Counted from the stretch's first letter, positions 8,980 to 19,400 are shown. The stretch: 64,000 nucleotides of DNA from JAIQFL01 sp035295745 (GCA_035295745.1 DATGIL010000060.1:44243-108242); one strand, 5' to 3'. Notes: a model not told the origin generated them from the sequence alone. Numbers and translations: made by a program.

Positions 8980-10041
8980 ATGAAATTTGCCAAGGCAACT
9001 GAAAAGTACGAAGCGTGGCTCAGCCGCCACCTGAAAATTGTTCCGGCCGACCTGAATCTGAAGCACGAACAGATGCGCCTGGCGCCGTTTCCTTTCCTGC
9101 GCGCCACTTACTATCGATGGGCGCAGACCTGGGAAGATGTCTGCGGCGCGGCCGCGCGCGGCCCTCGCGTGTTGGGTGTTGGCGACCTTCACGTGGAGAA
9201 CTTCGGAACCTGGCGCGACGTCGAGGGGCGGCTCATCTGGGGCATCAACGATTTCGACGAGGCCTCGCGGATGCCGTACACGAATGACTTGATTCGTCTC
9301 GCCACCAGCGCCCTGGTTGCACAAATTCCGTGCGATCTGGAGGCGGGAATGGCGGCCATTCTGCGAGGATACGCGGCGGCGTTGCAGGCAGGCGGGCGTC
9401 CCTTCGCGCTGGCGGAACATCACCCCGCACTGCGCGAGATGGCTGTGCATCGTCTGCATGACCCGGAGGCCTACTGGGCGAAACTGCACGCGCTGCCCGA
9501 TTTTCATGGTGAAGTTCCCGTCGGCGTGACCAAAGCAATCGACAAAATGATGCCCGAGCGCGGCGTTGAGTGGAAAGTGACCCATCGTGTCGCCGGCTTG
9601 GGGAGTCTGGGACGCGAGCGCTATGTAGCCATTGCTGATTGGCGCGGCGGATCGGTGGCACGCGAGGCCAAAGCACTGGCGCCGTCCGCGTGTGTCTGGG
9701 CGAAAGAGGGGAAAGGCTCGGCGCCGATTCTCTATCAGGAGATTCTCGATCACTCGGTGCGGTCCCGCGACCCGTTCGTCGCATTACAGAAGCGATGGAT
9801 CGTGCGCCGCCTGGCCCCAGACTGTTCGAGAATCGAGCTTTCGGCGCTCCCGCGCGAACGCGACGAGCTGCGTCTGCTGCAAGCTATGGGATGGGAAACG
9901 GCCAACATTCATCTGGGCAGCGCGAAGGCGCCGACCCTGCTGGCCGACCTGAAGAAGCGTCCGGCAGACTGGCTGCTGGAGACGGCACGTAAGATGGAAA
10001 AGGCGGTTCGCGCCGATTTCGAGAGTTACTCCACCCGGTAG
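8980..10041 (+). CDS. DUF2252 family kinase-fold protein
   Basis: A 353-residue DUF2252 protein. The landmarks are GVGDLHVENFG (about 66-76) and INDFDEA (89-95), which resemble the catalytic and metal-binding loops of aminoglycoside-phosphotransferase-like kinases. The C-terminal ERDELRLLQAMGWETANIHLG segment is also typical. The biochemical role of the family is not settled. The gene follows sixA after 40 bp on the same strand and its end overlaps the convergent guaB end by 16 bp. Confidence 0.85.
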   Translation: MKFAKATEKYEAWLSRHLKIVPADLNLKHEQMRLAPFPFLRATYYRWAQTWEDVCGAAARGPRVLGVGDLHVENFGTWRDVEGRLIWGINDFDEASRMPYTNDLIRLATSALVAQIPCDLEAGMAAILRGYAAALQAGGRPFALAEHHPALREMAVHRLHDPEAYWAKLHALPDFHGEVPVGVTKAIDKMMPERGVEWKVTHRVAGLGSLGRERYVAIADWRGGSVAREAKALAPSACVWAKEGKGSAPILYQEILDHSVRSRDPFVALQKRWIVRRLAPDCSRIELSALPRERDELRLLQAMGWETANIHLGSAKAPTLLADLKKRPADWLLETARKMEKAVRADFESYSTR

Positions 10042-11480
10042 TTGGGCGCTTCCTTGGTGATGATCACGTCGTGAACGTGGCTCTCGCGCAGACCCGCGCT
10101 GGAGACCCGCAGGAAACGCGCCTTGTGCTGCAATTCGCGAACGTCGCTCGCCCCGCAATAGCCCATTCCCGAACGTAGGCCGCCGACCAACTGGTACACC
10201 AGGTCGGCGAGCGGCCCCTTGGCAGCGACGCGCCCTTCGATTCCTTCGGGGACCAGTTTGGAATTGGGATCCTGCGAATAGCGGTCGGCGTTGCCTTGTG
10301 CCATGGCGCCCATGGACCCCATGCCGCGGTACGTCTTGAAGGTGCGCCCCTGGAAGAGGATGGTTTCGCCGGGGCTCTCGTCGGTTCCGGCAAGCAGGCT
10401 TCCGATCATCACGCAGTCGGCGCCGGCGGCGATGGCTTTGGTGATATCCCCGGAATACTTGATGCCGCCATCCGCAATCAGCGGCACGCTGGCTTCGCGA
10501 CAGGCGCGCGAGCACTCGGTGATCGCGGTAATCTGCGGCACGCCGGCTCCCGAGACCACTCGCGTAGTGCAGATGGAACCGGGACCGATGCCCACCTTGA
10601 TACCGTCGACCCCCAGCGAGATCAACTCGCGAGCGCCCTCGTAGGTCGCCACGTTGCCGGTGATCAACTGAACTTCAGGCAAGCGGCTCTTGATCGTCTT
10701 CACCGCGGCCATGACGCGCGCGCTATGGCCATGCGCGGTATCGATGGCGAGCACGTCGACTTTGCGTGCGACCAGTTCCTGGGCGCGCTCGAGGAAATCG
10801 CCGGTAGCGCCGATGGCCGCGCCCACACGCAGACGGCCCTGGCGGTCCTTGGCGGAATTCGGGTACTTGAGCTTTTTCTGAATGTCCTTGACCGTGATCA
10901 GGCCCTTCAGATTAAACTGGTCGTCGACCACCAACAACTTTTCGACGCGGTGCTTGTGCAGGATCGCTTCGGCCTGTTCCAAAGTGGTGCCGACAGCCAC
11001 CGTGACGAGATTTTCCTTGGTCATCACCTCGGAGATAGGAAGGTCGAAACGGTTTTCGAATCGCAGGTCGCGATTGGTGAGGATGCCTACCAGTTTGCCG
11101 TTTTTGGTCACGGGCACACCGGAGATGCGGTAACGCGTCATCAGCGCTTGCGCATCCGAGATGGACGCGTCGGGGCCAATGGTGATGGGGTCCACGATCA
11201 TCCCGCTTTCGCTGCGTTTCACGCGGTCGACCTCTTCGGCCTGGCGCGCAATCGAGAGATTGCGATGGATAATTCCGATACCGCCCTGCTGCGCGAGCGC
11301 GATTGCCAGATGCGACTCCGACACGGTGTCCATGGCGGCGGAAACGATGGGGATGTTGAGTCCGATCTGGCGGGTAAGGCAGGTGCGGGTGTCCACTTCG
11401 GCTGGCACGACTTCGCTAAAGGCCGGTTCGAGCAATACATCGTCGAAAGTGAGGCCTTCGGTGAGTACGTCTTGAATCAT
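10026..11480 (-). CDS. guaB: Inosine-5'-monophosphate dehydrogenase
   Basis: This 484-residue enzyme oxidises IMP to XMP with NAD, the committed step of GMP synthesis in the cytoplasm. ATG at 11480 gives the canonical N-terminus MIQDVLTEGLTFDDVLL. Two CBS domains occupy about residues 93-205, the catalytic loop GIGPGSICTTR holds Cys304, and the flap YRGMGSMGAM and C-terminal VEGRV are present. AGGAAG lies about 11 bases before the start. An upstream extension of the frame has no support. Its 3' end overlaps the convergent DUF2252 gene. Confidence 0.97.
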   Translation of the reverse strand: MIQDVLTEGLTFDDVLLEPAFSEVVPAEVDTRTCLTRQIGLNIPIVSAAMDTVSESHLAIALAQQGGIGIIHRNLSIARQAEEVDRVKRSESGMIVDPITIGPDASISDAQALMTRYRISGVPVTKNGKLVGILTNRDLRFENRFDLPISEVMTKENLVTVAVGTTLEQAEAILHKHRVEKLLVVDDQFNLKGLITVKDIQKKLKYPNSAKDRQGRLRVGAAIGATGDFLERAQELVARKVDVLAIDTAHGHSARVMAAVKTIKSRLPEVQLITGNVATYEGARELISLGVDGIKVGIGPGSICTTRVVSGAGVPQITAITECSRACREASVPLIADGGIKYSGDITKAIAAGADCVMIGSLLAGTDESPGETILFQGRTFKTYRGMGSMGAMAQGNADRYSQDPNSKLVPEGIEGRVAAKGPLADLVYQLVGGLRSGMGYCGASDVRELQHKARFLRVSSAGLRESHVHDVIITKEAPNYRVE

Positions 11481-11775
11481 AGGGTGATTCTTCCTATGAT
11501 AACGTAGCGCGGCACTGCGGCGCTGAACGCTCATGGCCTGGGATGTGCGTAAACGCAACGGCGAGCAGGAGGGTCCTCACGGCGGAGGCCGCAAAGGCGC
11601 GGAGAGAAACGCGTCAGAAGACAGTGGAACATTGAGACGCCGGACGGGCTCGGCGCGATGTGTGTTGACCTGTTGGATTCCTTCGCACGATTCAGACGCC
11701 TCCACACCGGTCCATCCGATTTGAGACCGCCACGATGCTCACCGCCGGTACCTGGCTTCGGGTAATCTGTTAGCC

Positions 11776-13872
11776 ATGCGTTTCCTGGGAGTCGCGATCG
11801 CGGCAATATCCGTTCTGCCGGGCTTTTCGCAGGAGTGGCCCGCATACGGCAACGATCCGGGCGGCATGAAGTACTCACCGCTGCGACAGATCCATCGCGC
11901 CAACGTCGACCAATTGCACCGTGCGTGGACCTATCACACCGGCGAACCCGATCGCCCGTTCGAAGCCACTCCTCTCGTGGTAGACGGGCGAATGTATCTC
12001 TCCACACCGGGCGGACGCGTAGTCGCGCTGGCGCCGGAGACGGGCAAAGTCGTTTGGAGCTACGATCCGCAGGTGCGGCAGCCACGCACCAATCGCGGTG
12101 TGTCCTACTGGCCGGGCGGGAAGGGAGTCGCACCGCGCGTGATTGTCGCCACCACGGACGCGCGCCTGATCGCACTCGACGCCGCGTCCGGTAAGCGCGT
12201 CGAGAGCTTCGGCGACAATGGCGAGGTCAATCTGCGCGCCGGCGTCGCCGATCATTTTCCGAATGCCACATACGCCATCACGTCGCCGCCCGCGATCTAT
12301 CGCGATCTCGCGATCGTCGGACCGAACACGCCCGAAGGACCGTCGAAAGGGCCGAGCGGCGATCCACGAGCCTTCGACGTGCGCACGGGCAAGCTGGTAT
12401 GGCGCTTCCACACCGTGCCGCAACCGGGCGAGCCGGGCAATGAGACTTGGGGCCCGGATGGCTGGAAGGACCGCTCCGGCCCGAGCCTGTGGGGGCCGAT
12501 CACGGTCGACACCACCCGGGGACTGGTCTTCCTCTCGGTAGGCAATCCCGCCGACAGCTTCTACGGCGGCGACCGCAAAGGCGCCAATCTTTATTCGGAC
12601 TGCATAGTGGCGCTCGACGCGGCTACCGGCAAGCTTCGCTGGTATCACCAACTGGTGCATCACGACATCTTCGATTACGACGCACCCGCCGGACCCGCGC
12701 TCGTGGAGGCGGTACGCAATGGGCGCAAGATTCCGGCCGTCGCGCAGATCACCAAGATGGGGCTGCTGTTCGTGCTCGATCGTCTCACCGGCGAGCCGGT
12801 CTACGGCGAGGAGGAGCGTCCGGTGCCCAAGAGCGATATCCCGGGTGAAGAGTCGTGGCCGACGCAGCCTTTTCCATTGAAACCGCCGCCGCTCGCGCGG
12901 ATCCGGATGACGCGCGACGAAGTGACGAAACGAACTCCCGAAGCTGAGCGCTATTGCCGCGAGTTGTTCGACCAGCTTCACGGCGCCGCTCTGTACACAC
13001 CGTTCGACAGCCGCAAAACGCTGGTCTTTCCGGGCTCGATGGGTGGAGGCAACTGGGGCGGCGTCTCGTTCGATCCGACGCTCGGCTACATCTTCGTCAA
13101 CACTACGAGCCTGGGCGGCATGGGCCACCTCGTTCCGGCGCCCGGCAACGCGCTGGTGCCGTATCGGAATGAGAGCGGATATGCGCGCTTCACGGACCAG
13201 GATCACTATCCCTGCCAGCAGCCGCCCTGGGGCGAACTGAGCGCTGTGGACACGAAAACGGGCGACGTCGCTTGGCGGGTCCCCCTCGGGAATTTCGACG
13301 AGCTGGGGATGAAGGACACCGGGACACCGAATGTAGGTGGAAGCATGGCGACGGCGGGCGGACTGGTGTTCGTGGCAGCGACCAGCGACGCTCGCTTACG
13401 CGCCTTCGACTCACGCACTGGCGCGGAAGTCTGGTCGGCACGACTGGACGCTACCGGTAATGCAACGCCGATCAGCTATATGGGCCGCGATGGCAAGCAA
13501 TATGTGGTGATCGCGGCCGGCGGTCCGGCAAATTTGCGCAATGTCGGGAACATGGCGGCGAATCATGCGGACACGCTGATCGCCTTCTCGCTGGGCGGGA
13601 AGGATGAATCTGGGCCGCGTGAGGTGACGGCGATGCCGGCGGCGACTGCGCCTTCGGTGAGTGGGGAACTCCCGGAAGCGCCGGGCAAGGCGCTCGTGGT
13701 GCGCGTCTGCAGCGAATGCCACGGGGTGGAGACTTTCGCGCGCAGTCGCATGAGCGGGGAGAGATGGAAGGTAGAGGTCGACGACATGCTCGGACGCGGC
13801 GCCGCGGCGAATGCGGATGAGGTCAAGGCGATCGTGGAGTATCTCACTGTGAATCTGGGAGCGCGCAAGTAA
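11776..13872 (+). CDS. PQQ-dependent quinoprotein dehydrogenase with C-terminal cytochrome c domain
   Basis: A 698-residue secreted quinohaemoprotein. After a signal peptide (MRFLGVAIAAISVLPGFSQ) the propeller starts with WPAYGNDPGGMKYSPL and contains repeated W-motif blades (LVWRFHTVPQPGE, LRWYHQLVHHDIFDYD). The last 90 residues carry VCSECHGVETFARSR, a CxxCH haem c site. Such enzymes oxidise alcohols or sugars in the periplasm and pass electrons through the haem. The substrate cannot be told from sequence. No partner dehydrogenase subunit or PQQ synthesis gene is adjacent; a G-rich repeat follows the stop. Confidence 0.88.
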   Translation: MRFLGVAIAAISVLPGFSQEWPAYGNDPGGMKYSPLRQIHRANVDQLHRAWTYHTGEPDRPFEATPLVVDGRMYLSTPGGRVVALAPETGKVVWSYDPQVRQPRTNRGVSYWPGGKGVAPRVIVATTDARLIALDAASGKRVESFGDNGEVNLRAGVADHFPNATYAITSPPAIYRDLAIVGPNTPEGPSKGPSGDPRAFDVRTGKLVWRFHTVPQPGEPGNETWGPDGWKDRSGPSLWGPITVDTTRGLVFLSVGNPADSFYGGDRKGANLYSDCIVALDAATGKLRWYHQLVHHDIFDYDAPAGPALVEAVRNGRKIPAVAQITKMGLLFVLDRLTGEPVYGEEERPVPKSDIPGEESWPTQPFPLKPPPLARIRMTRDEVTKRTPEAERYCRELFDQLHGAALYTPFDSRKTLVFPGSMGGGNWGGVSFDPTLGYIFVNTTSLGGMGHLVPAPGNALVPYRNESGYARFTDQDHYPCQQPPWGELSAVDTKTGDVAWRVPLGNFDELGMKDTGTPNVGGSMATAGGLVFVAATSDARLRAFDSRTGAEVWSARLDATGNATPISYMGRDGKQYVVIAAGGPANLRNVGNMAANHADTLIAFSLGGKDESGPREVTAMPAATAPSVSGELPEAPGKALVVRVCSECHGVETFARSRMSGERWKVEVDDMLGRGAAANADEVKAIVEYLTVNLGARK

Positions 13873-13886
13873 CTCAGTCGGCAGAG

Positions 13887-13946
13887 GTGGCGCAAACACC
13901 TTGAAAGCAGGGGTTGGGGGTTAGGGGTTGGGGGTTCGCGGCGTCA
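13887..13946 (+). repeat. G-rich repeat element with MITE-like flanks
   Basis: The element begins GTGGCGCAAACACC, continues TTGAAAGCA, then has runs of 4-5 G separated by TT or TTA, and ends TTCGCGGCGTCAC. The runs meet the pattern for an intramolecular G-quadruplex on the plus strand. A longer relative lies at 39471-39585. The first 14 bases match the ends of the MITE at 21 kb. It lies between convergent genes (quinoprotein and phnW). Confidence 0.75.
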
Positions 13947-13948
13947 CA

Positions 13949-15043
13949 TCACTCTGTATTGCGAATCGCAGCGATCGCATTCAGCAGCCGCTGCACGTCA
14001 GCCTCAAAAATGCGTCCAATGGTACCGATGCGGAAACATGCCTCCTGTGACAGCTTGCCAGGATAGATGACACAACCGGCCTCGCTGAGTTGCTGGTAGA
14101 ACTCCTCGAAGCGGAATTCCAGATCGGCGGGATAGCGGTAAGTGGTAATGATGTAGCTCCGATCTTCGGGAGCGAGGTACGCTTCGAAGCCCATCGCAAC
14201 CATTCCCTTTACCAGCAGTTCCTGATTGCGGCGGTAACGAGCTGCACGTCCGGGGACACCACCTTCCGCTTCCAATTCGAGCAGCGCCTGATGGAATGCC
14301 AACAGCGCGTGCGTGGGCGGCGTGAAGCGAAACTGCCCATCGCTCTCAAGCCCGGCCCACTGGGCATGCAGATCGAGACTCAGAGTTCTCGACTGTCCCT
14401 TGGCCGCGACCAGCGCCGTTCGACGCGCCAGAACGAACGCGAAGCCGGGCACGCCTTCGATGCACTTGTTCGCCGAGGAGATCAGAAAATCGGCGTGCAC
14501 AACCTCCATGCCAATCGGAATCGCGCCGAAGCTGCTCATCGCGTCCACGATGTAAGCAGCGCCCGCACCCGCCACTATCTCGCCGATCTCCTCGACAGGG
14601 TTCAGAATGCCTGTGGTGGTCTCGCAATGAACGATGGCGACATGCGTCGGCGGCGCCTTTGCCAGGCGAGCCGACACCTCCCCAGGCGAGATGCGTCGAT
14701 TCTCCGGCGCCTCCATGACCTCGGTGACGATGCCGTGAATGCGGGCGATCTGCGCGATACGCCGGCCATAGGCGCCATTCACCAGGACCAGCAATCGGCC
14801 ATCGCGTGGAATGGCGGATGAGATCACCGATTCGATGGCGAACGTCCCACTGCCCTGCATGAGGACACACTCGTAGCCGCTCACCGTCGTTGCCTCGCCG
14901 ATTGCCAGCAGGCGGCGCCGAATCTCGCGGACCACGGCCAGAAAATCGCGGTCGCGCGAGCCGGCATCGCGCAGCATGGCGGACTTCACCGTGGCGCTGG
15001 TGGTCAGCGGCCCCGGTGTGAACAGCAGGGGATCTGCGCTCAC
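13949..15043 (-). CDS. phnW: 2-aminoethylphosphonate-pyruvate transaminase
   Basis: A 364-residue PLP aminotransferase that converts 2-aminoethylphosphonate and pyruvate to phosphonoacetaldehyde and alanine. Landmarks are LFTPGPLTTSATVK at the N-terminus, QGSGTFAIESV, VDAMSSFGA with the PLP-contacting Asp, and SSANKCIEGVPG with the Schiff-base Lys. The start is GTG at 15043 with GAGG about 9 bases upstream. It follows the VOC gene by 27 bp. No phosphonoacetaldehyde hydrolase (phnX) or dehydrogenase is seen in the window, so the pathway is incomplete here; a related alanine-glyoxylate type activity is an alternative. Confidence 0.82.
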   Translation of the reverse strand: MSADPLLFTPGPLTTSATVKSAMLRDAGSRDRDFLAVVREIRRRLLAIGEATTVSGYECVLMQGSGTFAIESVISSAIPRDGRLLVLVNGAYGRRIAQIARIHGIVTEVMEAPENRRISPGEVSARLAKAPPTHVAIVHCETTTGILNPVEEIGEIVAGAGAAYIVDAMSSFGAIPIGMEVVHADFLISSANKCIEGVPGFAFVLARRTALVAAKGQSRTLSLDLHAQWAGLESDGQFRFTPPTHALLAFHQALLELEAEGGVPGRAARYRRNQELLVKGMVAMGFEAYLAPEDRSYIITTYRYPADLEFRFEEFYQQLSEAGCVIYPGKLSQEACFRIGTIGRIFEADVQRLLNAIAAIRNTE

Positions 15044-15070
15044 GGATATACCCTCGGTCTTCAGGCTCTC

Positions 15071-15532
15071 CTACTTCGGCGGTTGAAGCAACCCAATGGT
15101 ATTGCCGTCGATATCGGCGAGCCATGCGAATGTGCCGGTCGGGATCTTGATCGGCGGGACCACCACTCTCCCGCCGAGCGCCACGGCCTTATCCAGGTAT
15201 GCTTTCACATCGTCCACTTCGACATAGAACATCGTGTAGTGTTCCGGCTCGTGGCCGAGCGACGTGATGTGTCCCGGAACACCCTTGCCGCTGCCGGTCT
15301 CAATGGACCCGGCCGGACCCGGCTGAATCTTCCAGCCGAACAGTTCCGAGAAGAACTTATCCGTCTTGGCACGGTCACGGCACCCGATCTCAAAATGCAC
15401 AACAGGTTGTCCCACGTTTTTTCCTCCAGGCTGAGTTGAGTCTTGCGATTGGCCGCAAAGTGGTATCGCCGCGGTCACCATCGTCAGAGCCGCACGACGG
15501 GTATACAAGTTCGCAGATCGAACGTCGTCCAT
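15071..15532 (-). CDS. Exported VOC (glyoxalase-like) protein
   Basis: A 153-residue protein with a leader containing TRRAALTMVTAAIPLCG, a Tat-like signal, followed by one vicinal-oxygen-chelate domain: VVHFEIGCRDRAKTDKFFSELFGW, YTMFYVEVDDVKAYLDKA, and the end FAWLADIDGNTIGLLQP. The fold is shared by glyoxalases, dioxygenases and resistance proteins, so the reaction is not predictable. Its 5' end overlaps the AraC gene by 49 bp. If the overlap is not used, a later start without leader would give a cytoplasmic protein. Confidence 0.75.
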   Translation of the reverse strand: MDDVRSANLYTRRAALTMVTAAIPLCGQSQDSTQPGGKNVGQPVVHFEIGCRDRAKTDKFFSELFGWKIQPGPAGSIETGSGKGVPGHITSLGHEPEHYTMFYVEVDDVKAYLDKAVALGGRVVVPPIKIPTGTFAWLADIDGNTIGLLQPPK

Positions 15533-16458
15533 CCTATTTCCTCCGGTAAGCGCACGAACATCTCCATGGCGGGCAGGTCGGCGGGCTCGTAGCTGCCCGC
15601 GGGAAGCCAGATCCGGTACAGATAGTTCCAGGCGCGGCCCACCTCGCCGAGATCTCCAACGCAGTGGATCGCAACGATCTGCTGGGGTTCGAAATCGCGC
15701 ATGCTGAGAGCGGCCTCATCGCACTCCGACTGGGTAGGGAGGGCAGGCTCCGCCGACCGGCCACGCGAGTGGATGATGTCGCCCAGAATCCCGCCGGGCT
15801 GCTGCGGGAACGCCACGCCCAGATCGTACCGGCAATTCTCGGCGGGCGTGATGGCGGGGTCGTCCAGAGACATACCGATGACGACCACGCTGCGCAGATC
15901 GGTGCCCCGCTTCGCGATCCATGCGATGAGCGCGTGGTAAGCATCCACCAGGCGTGTGCTGGCGTAAGGCGCGTAGATGCGGCTGTAGACATAGCGTAAG
16001 GCATTGCATGTCTGGACGCGCACGCACGCGTTTTTCGCCGCGGCCTTCCAACTCTGCAACTCTTCTACAGTTTGCTGCGGAGGCATCTCCGGCACTTTGC
16101 AAATCTTGCTTTTTTGCAGAGGGCTTCGACGGTCCCAGGAACTGGCGGTGCAGCCGAAGTGATTCTTGAATGCGCGAGAGAATTCCGCGGTGCCCGCGAA
16201 GCCGGCCTCGAGAGCGGCGTCGGTGATGCGCTTGCCGGGCGATGTCTTCAATAGCAGGGCGGCCCGCTCCAACCGCACACGGCGCACGTGGCTGTTCAGC
16301 GTCTCGCCCGTGATGCCCTGAAAGATACGGTGGAAGTGAAAGGGCGAGAACGCTGCGATGCCGGACAAGCGCGCCAGCGACAGATCGCCATCAAGATGCC
16401 CGGAGATGTAGTCGAGTACACGATTGACCTTGATCTGATAGTGCTCCTTGCGCGGCAT
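15484..16458 (-). CDS. AraC-family regulator with GyrI-like effector domain
   Basis: A 324-residue regulator. The two AraC helix-turn-helix motifs lie in the first 110 residues (LARLSGIAAFSPFHFHRIFQ and DAALEAGFAGTAEFSRAFKNHFG). The remainder resembles the GyrI-like small-molecule binding domain, including EEIGWTTFDLRTCIPV at the end. This N-terminal HTH/C-terminal GyrI order is that of the SoxS/Rob-type effector-sensing proteins. The gene starts 7 bp after the rhamnosidase stop and overlaps the VOC gene by 49 bp, so it is likely co-transcribed. Confidence 0.85.
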   Translation of the reverse strand: MPRKEHYQIKVNRVLDYISGHLDGDLSLARLSGIAAFSPFHFHRIFQGITGETLNSHVRRVRLERAALLLKTSPGKRITDAALEAGFAGTAEFSRAFKNHFGCTASSWDRRSPLQKSKICKVPEMPPQQTVEELQSWKAAAKNACVRVQTCNALRYVYSRIYAPYASTRLVDAYHALIAWIAKRGTDLRSVVVIGMSLDDPAITPAENCRYDLGVAFPQQPGGILGDIIHSRGRSAEPALPTQSECDEAALSMRDFEPQQIVAIHCVGDLGEVGRAWNYLYRIWLPAGSYEPADLPAMEMFVRLPEEIGWTTFDLRTCIPVVRL

Positions 16459-16465
16459 CGATCGA

Positions 16466-19400
16466 TCAAAGCACCGATCGGAACGTGTAAGATCCCGATG
16501 CCACTTCGAACGCGGCGTAGCCAGCTTTCGTCTGGAGCGGCTTCACGCCGGCGACCTCATTCACCGGTCGACCCGATTCCGTAATCGCGGAAGCGTCTTT
16601 CGCCGGCACCCATACCGTGGCCGTCGTATTCGGCGGCACGGAGACTTCGAGCGTGAACTTGCCCGCTTCGCGTTTCCACGAACTCGCGATGGTTCCATAC
16701 ATCGACTCGTGCGAGCCCTTCACGAATGTCAGATCGCCCGCCGGATAGGGATGGATCAGAACGTGGCGGAAGCCCGGATTCTCGGGGTCCGAGCGGATGC
16801 CCGCCAGGTATTCGTACATCCACACCGCCAGGTCGCCGATCTGCATCACGTGATTTCCGGAATTCATGGCCGGGTCCGCAGTATCGCCATTCCACAGCTC
16901 CCAGATCGTCGTGGCGCCCTTCTCCACCATGTAGCCCCAGCCCGGATACGTTTTCTGCGTGGCGATCTGATACGCCAGGTCGGCCTGTCCATTGTCGGAG
17001 AGCGTGCGCATGAGCCACTGCGCGCCTACCAGCCCGGTGCCGACGTGCCCATGGCTCTCCTGTTCGATCTTCTTCGTCAACGTGGCGAGCACGGCGGCAC
17101 GACTCTCCACCGGCACCATCTGAAAATACAGCGGCAGGATGCTGGAAGTCTGCGTGCCGTTGTCGTAGCGAAAATCGAGCGGACGGAAAAAGCGCTTCTG
17201 GAAGGCCTCATTCACCTGGTCCGCAAGAGTATCCAAATCGGCGGCATCGGGCGGCTTATCGAGCAGGCGCGCATAGTGCGCCATCAGGCGCAGCAGCTCG
17301 TAATAGTAGGCCGTTCCCAACAGCGTCTTATCCGTGATGCGCGCGGGATCCTGCGAGTGGATTAACTTGGGATCTTCCGGTGGAACGCACCAGTCGCCGT
17401 ACTGGTCCTTCGGCATCAGGCCCTTGATGAGGAATGTGCGCTCGTGATCGATCCACTTCTTCATGGCCGGGTAATTCTGTTCCAGGACGCGGCGGTCGCC
17501 ATACTGTTCGTAGAGCATGCCAGGCACGAACAGGAAAGTGCTCGGCCATGTCAAATCGTCGTAGTAGTTGGGCCAGTAATTGGGCGAGACCACGGGGACG
17601 CTGCCGTTGGGACGCTGGGAGTCGGCGAGGTCGGTCTCCCATTTAGAGTAGAAGGCAGCCACATTAAACATGTACGACTCGCTGCGGCTCACCTGCGACC
17701 GGTCGCCGAGCCAGCCCTGGCGCTCGTCGCGCTGCGGGCAATCGGTGGGGATGCTGCGGTAATTGCCGCGGATTCCCCAGAACATATTGTGGTGAATGCG
17801 ATTCAGCAGGTCGTTGGAACTGGTAAAGTCGGCGGTCTTGGCCATGTCGTCATGCACCACACGGCCTTCGAGCACGCCCGCGGGCGGAACGCCAGGGAAG
17901 CCTGTCATTTCGACGTAGCGGAACCCGTGATAGGTGAAGCGCGGCTCCCAGATTTCCGCACCGCCGCCTTTGAGGATGTAGAGATCGGTAGCGGCCGCGG
18001 TGCGCAGGTTCGCGGTGTAGAGCGAGCCATCGGGATTGAGCGTCTCGGCATGGCGCAAGGTGATGCGGGTGCCCTTCGGCCCGGTCACCTGGAGGCGGCA
18101 CCAACCCACCATATTCTGACCCATATCGAAGATGTAGACTCCCGGCCGGAGTTCCTTCATGCTCGTGGGACGGATGGTCTCGGTGACGCGGAGGGGCTCG
18201 GCCATTTGCGCAGTCAGGACGCCGCCCGGCGCTGCGACTGCCTGCACGGGTTCCCAATTGGTTTCGGCAAAACCGGGACGGCTCCAGCCCGGCAGTTCGC
18301 GGCTGGCATCGTATTCTTCACCATCGTATTCGTTATTGGCGCGAATCGGCCCCCCGGTGGAGAACTTCCAGCTTTCGTCCGAAACTACGCTGGAGTGGCT
18401 GCCGTCTTCCTTCTCGATATCGAGCTGCACGATGGCTTTCGGAAAGCCGAAATTGCGCGTACCGGGCTGCGATCTCGGAGCGTAATAGCGGCCGTTGCCG
18501 AGCATCAGGCCGATCGCGTTTGAACCCGTGGTCAATTGACTGGTGACATCGAAGGTTTCGTAGAGGACGTGCTTGTCGTAGTCGGTAAGTCCCGGTGAAA
18601 GTACGTGATCTCCGACCTTTGCGCCATTCAGGTACAACTCGGAAAGTCCCAGCCCGGAATACGACACGGTAGCGCGCCGCACCTTACCGGTCACGGTGAA
18701 CTCTTTGCGCAGCAGGCGCGCGGGAAGGCGGTGCTCCGCCACGAAACCGGCCGCACCCCAGGGCGCCATGCCGTATTCGCCGAGTTCCTTGGCGCCGGGC
18801 CACGCTGCGTCCAGATAGTCGGCCTTTTCCCAACCCGGTTCGGGCTTCGCCGTCGCGTGCCAATGGCCATTCGTCTGGACCAGCAACGGCTCGCCGGATG
18901 CGAACTGCACCTCGATCGCTCCGATGAGACCGGCGCGCGTATCCGGACGGCCATGCGCGGCGCGAATCGAAATCACGTTCTCGCCCGCATGCAGCAACGG
19001 AGCGACCTCTTTCACAGGCGGCAGATTGGTGTCGGCGCCCTCCACCACGAGCGTGCCGTTGATGAAGACTTGTGCCTGGTTATCGGCGCCGAAGATACAA
19101 AGGGCGCTCTTGATGGGGTGTCCTGCCGGGAGGGTGAAGGTCTCGCGGAAGTAGAGGGCGACGGCGGGCGCCGCAGTCTGCGCGTTGGGTGTGTTCCAGA
19201 TCCAACGGGCGCCTTCCAGAATGCGATAGGCGCTACCGGCATCTCTCACCACGCCGCGTTCATCCCGTCCGATCCAGGCGCCGTGCCAGTCTTCGGGTCG
19301 CAGCAGGCCCATGCTCCATTGGGCCGGCTGGCTCCATTCGCTAGGCTGGCCGTCCTGGTCCCAAACCTGCACCTTCCAGTATGCGGCCGCGCGCGACGTG

